This document shows, piece by piece, positions 1 to 4,830 of a stretch of 5,579 bases of DNA. A program made the position numbers and the translations under genes. The stretch's first letter is position 1; each line of letters starts with the position of its first letter. Below the pieces are notes generated by a model. That model did no database searches. It saw only the letters and a program-made list of their open reading frames with translations, and was not told the DNA's origin. The DNA comes from CAYGGE01 sp966250865. Its GTDB lineage: Bacteria; Patescibacteriota; UBA1384; CAYGGE01. The stretch spans positions 1 to 5,579 of the forward strand of contig CBINIT010000042.1 in NCBI GenBank assembly GCA_966250865.1. Direction: 5' to 3'.

Positions 1-412
1 GATAAACAGAGCCCTCGATCTCGCCCTGCTCCTTCGCCTTGGCGAGAATGGAGTAAATGAGACTTGAAGTTGTACCCTTACCTTTGGTACCAGTAACCCC
101 AATCACCTTGCCGGGAAAGGTACGTAAAAACAGATCGGTTTGACTCGAAAGTATCACACCAGTCTGTCTGGCCGCTTGGAGCTCACGGGTTAAGTATGGA
201 ATGCCGGGAGTGCGAAAAATAATATCGAAACGAGAAAGATCAGCGAGATAGTCTTTGCCCAGCTGATAGGTAAGCGCTGGGTTATCTTGGGGCAGCGTTT
301 CATTGGCGTCACAGATTGTCACTTCTGCCCCATGCTTCAGAAGATACGCTGGTAAATCGGCGTTGTTCACACCGAGACCGACCACCGCAACTTTTTTACC
401 TTGTAGCTCCAT
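1..412 (-). CDS. murD: UDP-N-acetylmuramoylalanine--D-glutamate ligase, N-terminal part (cut by window edge)
   Basis: MurD adds D-glutamate to UDP-MurNAc-L-Ala using ATP, in the cytoplasmic stage of peptidoglycan synthesis. The first 137 codons are visible; the rest lies off the window. Residues 7-36 form the N-terminal Rossmann-like UDP-binding domain, with VVGLG at 10-14 and ICDA at 33-36. TPGIP at 68-72 matches the MurD 'SPGIP' motif. The central ATPase domain begins with the Mur ligase P-loop GVTGTKGKGTT at 105-115, with K112 the likely phosphate-binding lysine; the usual GTNGK asparagine is a lysine here. The ATG (410-412) shares its A with the TAA stop of pgeF (TAATG), and GGAG lies 10 bases upstream inside pgeF, so translation is probably coupled. 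The MurD-specific N-terminal domain and TPGIP argue against MurC, MurE or folylpolyglutamate synthase, but the C-terminal domain cannot be checked. Confidence 0.88.
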   Translation of the reverse strand, partial: MELQGKKVAVVGLGVNNADLPAYLLKHGAEVTICDANETLPQDNPALTYQLGKDYLADLSRFDIIFRTPGIPYLTRELQAARQTGVILSSQTDLFLRTFPGKVIGVTGTKGKGTTSSLIYSILAKAKEQGEIEGSVY

Positions 413-1185
413 TAGTCTCTCACTCCAATAACACCCATCATACGGCCGTCGGTATTATTTTCGGCTACATGATATGAGAAATATGTGTCAAAATGACAGG
501 CGGTACAATCGCCAATTTCAATCTGCTCTTTCGGTACGCCTGCTTCTGTTAATTGTCTCACAGCCAGGGTCGTTAAATCAATAAAGGTTTTACCCTCGCG
601 CTCAATCAAAATACCTGGTTCATGAGCAAAAGCTGCTTGTTTCTCGGCGTAGCTATAAATCGTGGGGTCAGTATCGTAGTGGCAAACTTTGATATGCGGC
701 CCAATCCAAACTACAACATTCTCTGGCTGACCTCCTTGAGCGGAGAGAGCCGCTACTGTTTTAGCGATGATACCAGCCGCTGTCCCCCGCCACCCTGAGT
801 GGATAATTGCAGCAACCTTCTGCTTTGGATCATAGAAAAAGATAGGCATACAGTCAGCGGTAAATACCGTCGGAAAGTTATTTGGCTGGGTGACGATAAA
901 TCCATCAGCAGACGAAAAGACAGCCTCGTTACGCTCGGCACCACCAAGCTTTGATTCGTCAACTAGTTCTACTGTAGCGCTATGCGTCTGTCGAGACAAC
1001 GTCACTCGATCGATAGCAACGCGAAGTTCATCAAAAATCTGCTGTCGATTCGCTAGCCATTGCTGCTCATCTGCTTCGTCATAGGTGTCACCCGGTAAGC
1101 GCTTCATCCCCATATCCCCATCAGCCCGGACGGAGTAACCATGAATAAGTTCAGGAAACTGCAATAAAAGTTTTGATTGAATCAT
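412..1185 (-). CDS. pgeF: Peptidoglycan editing factor PgeF (YfiH/DUF152, multicopper-oxidase-like fold)
   Basis: The 257-residue protein matches the full length of the YfiH/YlmD/LACC1 family. E. coli PgeF keeps L-Ser or Gly from replacing L-Ala in the stem peptide; relatives also show purine nucleoside phosphorylase or adenosine deaminase activity. The family's metal and active-site residues are visible: H68 in SRQTH, C112 in TADCMP and H129 in IIHSGWRG (127-134). Further signatures are DGFIVT (94-99), IGPHIKVCHY (161-170), and the C-terminal DCTACHFDTYFSYH (226-239) with GR at 247-248. No signal peptide or membrane segment is seen, so it is cytoplasmic. There is no Shine-Dalgarno before the ATG. 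Instead an extended -10 element ends 6 bases upstream, which suggests a leaderless mRNA. Its stop overlaps the murD start, placing the editing factor in the same unit as a stem-peptide ligase. Confidence 0.93.
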   Translation of the reverse strand: MIQSKLLLQFPELIHGYSVRADGDMGMKRLPGDTYDEADEQQWLANRQQIFDELRVAIDRVTLSRQTHSATVELVDESKLGGAERNEAVFSSADGFIVTQPNNFPTVFTADCMPIFFYDPKQKVAAIIHSGWRGTAAGIIAKTVAALSAQGGQPENVVVWIGPHIKVCHYDTDPTIYSYAEKQAAFAHEPGILIEREGKTFIDLTTLAVRQLTEAGVPKEQIEIGDCTACHFDTYFSYHVAENNTDGRMMGVIGVRD

Positions 1186-1191
1186 AGTCGT

Positions 1192-1200
1192 ACTATACCA
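1192..1200 (-). promoter_or_regulatory. Extended -10 promoter of pgeF-murD, predicted leaderless
   Basis: On the minus strand the sequence TGGTATAGT matches the extended -10 consensus TGnTATAAT at all but one specified base. Six bases (ACGACT) separate the hexamer (1192-1197) from the pgeF ATG, so a start 7 bases after the hexamer would fall on A1185, the first base of the start codon. No -35 hexamer is seen at 16-18 base spacing; that place is occupied by the preceding terminator hairpin. The lack of a -35 is typical of extended -10 promoters. Leaderless initiation is inferred, not shown. Confidence 0.6.
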
Positions 1201-1202
1201 TA

Positions 1203-1236
1203 GAAAACCAAAAAGACCCTTTCGGGTCTCTTGGTT
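1203..1236 (-). terminator. Intrinsic terminator after the 51-codon gene
   Basis: On the minus strand a 6-bp stem AGACCC/GGGTCT (1224-1229 with 1214-1219) closes a GAAA tetraloop, followed by TTTTTGGTTTT. An outer AACCAA/TTGGTT pairing (1231-1236 with 1206-1211) can extend the hairpin. It lies 46 bases past the small-gene stop codon and just before the pgeF -10 element, so it separates the two transcription units. The plus strand also forms the hairpin but has a weaker T-run. Confidence 0.8.
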
Positions 1237-1281
1237 TAGGTAAGTCTCATTCTATCGGTGACAATAATGAGCTCTGGTTGG

Positions 1282-1437
1282 TTATTCTTCAGTCTTTTGT
1301 GTATATACTGGAACAATTTGCTCATTACTCGACTCCTTGTCGTTTTTGACCGTAACGTCATGGTCGTGTTGGTGATTGGCTCCCCAGTTTTGGCAGGCTT
1401 CACATGTTTCGATTACCGGATCTGTCGTTGATTTCAT
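1282..1437 (-). CDS. Small acidic protein with CxxC and HxHxH motifs, function unknown
   Basis: This 51-residue ORF is not a recognised family. It begins with ATG preceded by AAAAGGAGAG, a strong Shine-Dalgarno sequence 5 bases from the start, and ends in TAA. The protein starts MKSTTDPVIETCEAC and carries C12 and C15 as CEAC, then H22, H24 and H26 within HQHDHD, followed by an acidic, polar tail ending KTEE. It has 10 Asp/Glu against 4 Lys and no Arg. No signal peptide or membrane segment is visible, so it should be cytoplasmic. The Cys2 plus His cluster could bind zinc or another metal; this is inference from residue pattern only. The gene is framed by its own upstream promoter (1543-1571) and downstream terminator (1203-1236), with a further terminator-like hairpin in its leader. 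The strong ribosome site and framing elements support a real gene, but conservation is untested. Confidence 0.68.
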   Translation of the reverse strand: MKSTTDPVIETCEACQNWGANHQHDHDVTVKNDKESSNEQIVPVYTQKTEE

Positions 1438-1442
1438 TCCCT

Positions 1443-1447
1443 CTCCT
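1443..1447 (-). promoter_or_regulatory. Shine-Dalgarno site of the 51-codon gene
   Basis: AGGAG inside AAAAGGAGAG lies 5 bases before the ATG at 1437. It is the best ribosome binding site in the intergenic interval and decides the start of this short gene. Confidence 0.75.
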
Positions 1448-1492
1448 TTTTCCTAGATTGATACTTGTGGTTCTTGCGGTCAGTTGGCGAAC

Positions 1493-1520
1493 AAAAAACC
1501 CGTCGCTTGTGGCGAACGGG
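1493..1520 (-). terminator. Intrinsic terminator or leader attenuator downstream of mraY
   Basis: On the minus strand CCCGT and ACGGG pair (1516-1520 with 1499-1503), an unpaired T follows, then CGC and GCG pair (1512-1514 with 1504-1506) around a CACAA loop. Six T residues (1498-1493) come straight after the stem. This is a classic Rho-independent terminator 82 bases past the mraY stop. It also lies only about 20 bases into the transcript expected from the promoter at 1543-1571 and before the 51-codon gene, so it may attenuate that gene as well as ending mraY mRNA. Confidence 0.82.
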
Positions 1521-1542
1521 ATCTTCAATTGCTCTTGTAGTT

Positions 1543-1571
1543 ATCTTACATTATTTACGACCGTTTGTCAA
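1543..1571 (-). promoter_or_regulatory. Sigma70/SigA-type promoter between mraY and the 51-codon gene
   Basis: On the minus strand a perfect -35 hexamer TTGACA (1566-1571) is followed by a 17-base spacer and TAAGAT (1543-1548), a 4/6 match to TATAAT. Transcription would start near 1536-1538. The spacer is AT-rich near the -10. It reads towards the 51-codon gene, with the terminator-like hairpin at 1493-1520 in between. Confidence 0.72.
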
Positions 1572-1579
1572 GTAAGCAT

Positions 1580-1619
1580 CTTATCTCGGCAGGATGAGCT
1601 GCTATCCCCTGCCGATAAG
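1580..1619. repeat. Long inverted repeat across the mraY stop codon
   Basis: The plus-strand arm CCTGCCGATAAG (1608-1619) is matched by CTTATCTCGGCAGG (1580-1593): 12 base pairs with a 2-base bulge, and a 14-base loop (1594-1607) that contains the mraY TAG stop (1602-1604). No T-run follows on either strand, so it is not a standard intrinsic terminator. One arm ends 8 bases before the TTGACA hexamer at 1566-1571, so it may be an operator or an mRNA 3' end stabiliser. Its role is unknown. Confidence 0.7.
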
Positions 1620-2630
1620 GCCGAGTACTAAACCCACTACCGCGAGCACTGAGCCGATAATCCAGGCCCGTTCAACAATTCGCGTTTCGGGCCAGCCAAT
1701 TGCTTCGAGGTGGTGGTGGATCGGTGACGAGAGAAAGACTTTCCGTTTAAAGAGCTTTTTAGAAAAGATTTGAATAATTGTTGAGAGCGCTTCAATCACA
1801 AAGACAAAACCAATGATTGGCAAGATGAAAACCGTATTAGTCAGGAAGGCCAACACAGCTAACGTCATGCCAAGCGACATCGCGCCCGTATCGCCCATAA
1901 AGAAGCGCGCCGGGTGCACATTGAACCAGAGAAAGGCAAGAATGGCGCCAACAATCGTACCAGCAAAGGCGGCAAGGCCGAATTGTCCTTGAAAGAAAGC
2001 GATACCACCAACCGCCATAAAGGCCATGACCAACAGGCCGCCAGCTAAGCCATCGAGACCATCGGTCTGATTCACCGAGAAGCTTGTTCCAATGAGCACA
2101 ACAATAAACAGTGGAATATACCAGTACCCCAAAGCAAAGTCACCGATACCCGGAATGTGGATACCACGGTAAATCCACTCCAGCTTAAAGGCAAAATAAA
2201 GCGCACCAATAATCGCAATAATGACATAGATAATAAGCTTGTGACGGAAGCGCAACCCACCGTTATTTGGTCCGATGCCTTTAATGTTATAAAGGTCGTC
2301 GACGGCGCCAATGATACCGCTCATTACGAGAACGAAGAGTGGTAGCCACGTAGCCTGGCGGGACAAGTTGAAGACTATAGTAAGGAGCGCTGTGATCCCC
2401 CAGATAAGCAAGCCGCCCATGGTCGGTGTATTGGCTTTGTGCTTGTGATGTTCATAAAAGATAGGTGCTGATTTTTCGTTAAAATCGGTCTGTCGGATCT
2501 TCTTGCCTAACCGATTTCGGTAGAGAAAGGTCGTAAAGGCAGGGGTGATGAGCATCGCCGTGACGAACGATAAAACCGTTAAGCCAAAGATGCGGGTAAG
2601 GGCATTGGTGTCTAAGATGATTGCTTCCAT
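1602..2630 (-). CDS. mraY: Phospho-N-acetylmuramoyl-pentapeptide-transferase (lipid I synthase)
   Basis: MraY transfers phospho-MurNAc-pentapeptide from UDP to undecaprenyl phosphate, making lipid I at the inner face of the membrane. The chosen ATG gives 342 residues, within the family range. Ten hydrophobic segments are visible, roughly at 11-33, 73-88, 96-110, 132-148, 169-184, 199-213, 219-236, 251-265, 267-283 and 323-340. Family motifs include TPTMGG (68-73), the Mg-binding DD pair at 111-112, NQTDGLDGLAGG (187-198) with D190 and D193, MGDTG (245-249), and SPIHHH (302-307) with the catalytic histidine cluster. An in-frame ATG 32 codons upstream would overlap ftsI and adds a non-family leader, so the start MEAIILD is preferred. 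No Shine-Dalgarno sequence precedes it. It follows ftsI after 47 bases; murE and murF, often found between these genes, are absent here. Confidence 0.96.
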   Translation of the reverse strand: MEAIILDTNALTRIFGLTVLSFVTAMLITPAFTTFLYRNRLGKKIRQTDFNEKSAPIFYEHHKHKANTPTMGGLLIWGITALLTIVFNLSRQATWLPLFVLVMSGIIGAVDDLYNIKGIGPNNGGLRFRHKLIIYVIIAIIGALYFAFKLEWIYRGIHIPGIGDFALGYWYIPLFIVVLIGTSFSVNQTDGLDGLAGGLLVMAFMAVGGIAFFQGQFGLAAFAGTIVGAILAFLWFNVHPARFFMGDTGAMSLGMTLAVLAFLTNTVFILPIIGFVFVIEALSTIIQIFSKKLFKRKVFLSSPIHHHLEAIGWPETRIVERAWIIGSVLAVVGLVLGLIGRG

Positions 2631-2637
2631 AGGATAT

Positions 2638-2666
2638 AGTGTAGGGTAGTTTAGTGAATCAGTAAA
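2638..2666 (-). promoter_or_regulatory. Possible weak internal promoter before mraY
   Basis: On the minus strand TTTACT (2661-2666), a 17-base spacer and TACACT (2638-2643) give 4/6 matches at both hexamers. The predicted start falls within a few bases of the mraY ATG (2630), which would make a near-leaderless mRNA and would fit the missing Shine-Dalgarno. The hexamer matches are modest, and read-through from ftsI is an adequate alternative. Confidence 0.3.
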
Positions 2667-2691
2667 GCCTGCGACGACTATTGAACAGGCT
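2666..2691. repeat. Short inverted repeat across the ftsI stop codon
   Basis: AGCCTG (2666-2671) and CAGGCT (2686-2691) can pair as a 6-bp stem with a 14-base loop holding the ftsI TAG stop (2678-2680). On the minus strand it is followed by TTTAC, too short a T-run for a good terminator. A stem of this size could arise by chance. Confidence 0.35.
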
Positions 2692-4399
2692 CGGTTGGCG
2701 GGATCTTTGCGTAATGCAGGAGCCATTTAGCAATCTCACCAAAGGTAGGTGCAGCTGAACTTTCAGCAAACTCAACGGCCTTCGGTCGATCGAGCTTCAC
2801 CACCATAGCAAATCGTGGCTCATTCAATGGGAAGTACCCGGCAAAAGCGCCGATGTGGGCATCCTCTTCGTATGTACCGTCCTCACCTACCACCTGAGCC
2901 GTACCTGTTTTTCCCCCAATTCGATAGCCAGGGACTGCCGCTCGCTTACCGTGACCTTGGGTGACTACTTTTTCTAGCAGCAAGCTCGTCTTAGCAGCTG
3001 TTTCCGGCTTCAATACTTGTCGAACTTCTCGAGGTTTAGTTTCAATCGTCTTACCGTTGCTATCGACACGCTTAGCCACCAAGTAGGGGTGCATGAGCTT
3101 TCCGCCGTTGGCGATGGCGGCGTAGGCCGCAACCATCTGAATTGGCGAGGTGGTCATACCTTGTCCAAAGGAGATAGTAGCGCGATTGACATCTTTCCAC
3201 TTTTTGCTGTCGCTGACGCGGCCGGTTGCCTCTGGCTGGAGCTCGATACCCGTCTTGGAACCAAAGCCAAAATCGGCAATATATTTCCCAAAATTATCGT
3301 TACCCATTTTATCGGCTGCCCAAATCGTTCCAATGTTGATCGAGTCAGCTAGAATCTGCATCACATCGGGATTCGTATAGCATTTATCTTCTGCGTTTCG
3401 GATCTCAAAGCCGTCAACCTTGGCGCTACAGCCTAGTTCTACCTTTGTGTCTGGCTCAAAGAGACCCAAGTCCATGCCAGCCGCCAGGGTAAAGGTCTTA
3501 AAGATCGAACCCGGCTCCCAAGTGCCGCTTACCGCCTGATCGATAAATCGGTCCTGCTGATCAGCGGGGATCTCGTTATATTTATTCAAGTCATAGTTTG
3601 GGTCATTGGCCAAAGCGAGGATCGCCCCAGTTTTAATATCCATTATCACAACCGAGCCACTCTCAGCCTCGTATTTCTTAATCGCATCATGCAGAGCGTT
3701 CTCGGTAATAAACTGGAGACTTCGATCAATCGTTAAGGTGATGTCGGTACCGTTCCGTGGCTTAGCTGTCTTGCCTTCGCTGATAATTCGCCGTTTGGCA
3801 TCCTTTTCCCCGATCAAAGCACCGTCATAGCCCTTCAGGTCCTCATTAAAGTAGCCTTCAATCCCATAACGACCCTCTCCGGTTGCGTCAACAAAGCCAA
3901 TGGCATGGGCTGCAAGCCCTTTTTCAGGGTATAGCCTTGAGTCTACTGGATCAAGCGTGATGCCACGAAGGTTAAGCTCTTCAACTTTTTCGGCATCTTC
4001 CTTCTCAAGTTTCTTCTTTAAGATGACATAGCGCTTCTTTTTATCGGAAATCTTTGGGAGAAGCTCATCGATTGACATCGCCAGCGCTGGAGCGAGGCTG
4101 GCCGCCATCTTGGCAGGATCTTTAATTAAAAACGGATCGGCGATCACCTGGTAGGTTGTCACGTTCATCGCAACCGGATAGTCTTTGCCACCATTGAGGT
4201 CTCGTAATCCAATAATTCCTCGTTCAGCACGGAGCGTTTGTTTAATGCCGTACTGGTTTTCTGCATTCGAAACCGCCGTTGCATGGCGAAGAATCGACAA
4301 ATCAAAAAGACGACCGACCATAATGACCGTGAGCGCAATGGTGATCGTCCGCAAGATGACAAGGCGAGCGCCTGAAAGTCCACTCGTTGTGCGTTTCAT
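2678..4399 (-). CDS. ftsI: Division-specific peptidoglycan D,D-transpeptidase (class B PBP, FtsI/PBP3)
   Basis: The 573-residue protein is a class B penicillin-binding protein of usual length, acting outside the membrane to crosslink septal peptidoglycan with FtsW. A single N-terminal membrane anchor lies at about 13-36, followed by the pedestal/dimerisation region (about 50-220, with RAERG at 57-61 and YGIEGYFN at 178-185). The transpeptidase domain has all three catalytic motifs: SIFK (S298 nucleophile, K301), SIN (353-355) and KTG (497-499), plus FGQGMTTSP at 411-419. There are no C-terminal PASTA repeats, which favours FtsI over SpoVD or PBP2x types. The ATG is preceded by AAGG at 7 bases and lies 14 bases after the ftsL-like stop, giving operon spacing. 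The protein ends in TEPVQ and TAG. Confidence 0.95.
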   Translation of the reverse strand: MKRTTSGLSGARLVILRTITIALTVIMVGRLFDLSILRHATAVSNAENQYGIKQTLRAERGIIGLRDLNGGKDYPVAMNVTTYQVIADPFLIKDPAKMAASLAPALAMSIDELLPKISDKKKRYVILKKKLEKEDAEKVEELNLRGITLDPVDSRLYPEKGLAAHAIGFVDATGEGRYGIEGYFNEDLKGYDGALIGEKDAKRRIISEGKTAKPRNGTDITLTIDRSLQFITENALHDAIKKYEAESGSVVIMDIKTGAILALANDPNYDLNKYNEIPADQQDRFIDQAVSGTWEPGSIFKTFTLAAGMDLGLFEPDTKVELGCSAKVDGFEIRNAEDKCYTNPDVMQILADSINIGTIWAADKMGNDNFGKYIADFGFGSKTGIELQPEATGRVSDSKKWKDVNRATISFGQGMTTSPIQMVAAYAAIANGGKLMHPYLVAKRVDSNGKTIETKPREVRQVLKPETAAKTSLLLEKVVTQGHGKRAAVPGYRIGGKTGTAQVVGEDGTYEEDAHIGAFAGYFPLNEPRFAMVVKLDRPKAVEFAESSAAPTFGEIAKWLLHYAKIPPTEPVQ

Positions 4400-4410
4400 A
4401 AGGCTACCTT
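4400..4410 (-). promoter_or_regulatory. ftsI ribosome binding site in a small inverted repeat
   Basis: On the minus strand AAGG (4407-4410) lies 7 bases before the ATG. It is part of AAGGTAGCCTT, so the CCTT just before the start codon can pair with it across a 3-base loop. The site is weak and perhaps partly masked. Confidence 0.45.
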
Positions 4411-4413
4411 ATC

Positions 4414-4818
4414 TTACTGAATTGTCGAGGAAGTTGGCAACTGGCTGAGACTCTGGTTTGAGCTACTAGGTAACTGATTAATCTTATCTGATGCCTCAAG
4501 CTTAGCGGTAGGTGTTGGGCTAGCCGCTGGCTCGTCTTGATTGGTAACGAGATCGTTGTTGTTCAATGCGCGTAAACGAACCTCTTCGGTCTGAAGTCGG
4601 GCAACATCTTCACGAAGGTTCTTCACCTGCTCTGATCGTTCGTGTCGGGTATAGTTGGCGGTCGCTGTCTTCGTAGTTTGGGCAATCGTAATGATCGCGG
4701 CGGCGGCAATGATCACAATTGTTACGATGCGCATCGACATGGGACCCAAATTGACTTGGCGATGAATCGTTCGGCGTCGGACTCCTGGGGTAACAATGGT
4801 GCCATTGGTGATAAGCAT
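4414..4818 (-). CDS. ftsL: FtsL-like bitopic division protein
   Basis: The 134-residue protein has the FtsL architecture: a short basic cytoplasmic N-terminus (RRR at 14-16), one membrane segment at about 30-48, and a Glu/Lys/Leu-rich stretch at about 57-87 predicted to form a coiled coil. FtsL normally joins FtsQ and DivIC/FtsB to activate FtsWI outside the membrane. Sequence similarity in this family is low, so the name rests mainly on topology and on the place between rsmH and ftsI, the standard ftsL position. The region after residue 95 is a low-complexity Ser/Thr/Pro/Gln/Asn tail not expected in compact FtsL proteins. The start is fixed by GGAGG 6 bases upstream; later in-frame ATGs (residues 27 and 29) lack such a site. 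It lies 12 bases after rsmH and 14 before ftsI. Confidence 0.75.
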   Translation of the reverse strand: MLITNGTIVTPGVRRRTIHRQVNLGPMSMRIVTIVIIAAAAIITIAQTTKTATANYTRHERSEQVKNLREDVARLQTEEVRLRALNNNDLVTNQDEPAASPTPTAKLEASDKINQLPSSSNQSLSQLPTSSTIQ

Positions 4819-4824
4819 GAGGTC

Positions 4825-4829
4825 CCTCC
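4825..4829 (-). promoter_or_regulatory. Strong Shine-Dalgarno site of the ftsL-like gene
   Basis: GGAGG on the minus strand, 6 bases before the ATG at 4818, lies wholly in the 12-base gap after the rsmH stop and decides the ftsL start. It is followed by GACCTC, which can partly pair with it. Confidence 0.75.
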
Positions 4830-4830
4830 G

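Noticed and set aside
1246..1271. Six-bp hairpin CTCATT/AATGAG after the small gene
   Set aside because: One such 6-bp stem with a fixed loop is expected by chance in a window of this size, and it has no T-run; the real terminator lies just beyond it.
1404..1631. Plus-strand 75-codon ORF across the intergenic region
   Set aside because: It runs antisense to the promoter, terminator and 51-codon gene, has no ribosome site and ends antisense to the mraY 3' end; the product shows no recognisable pattern.
2631..2726. Longer mraY starting at an ATG at 2726
   Set aside because: It would add 32 residues without family similarity and overlap ftsI by 49 bases. The ATG at 2630 gives a normal MraY N-terminus leading directly into the first membrane segment.
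3017..3380. Plus-strand ORFs antisense to ftsI
   Set aside because: They lie entirely opposite the ftsI transpeptidase domain, which has all catalytic motifs. They are shadows of its codon structure.
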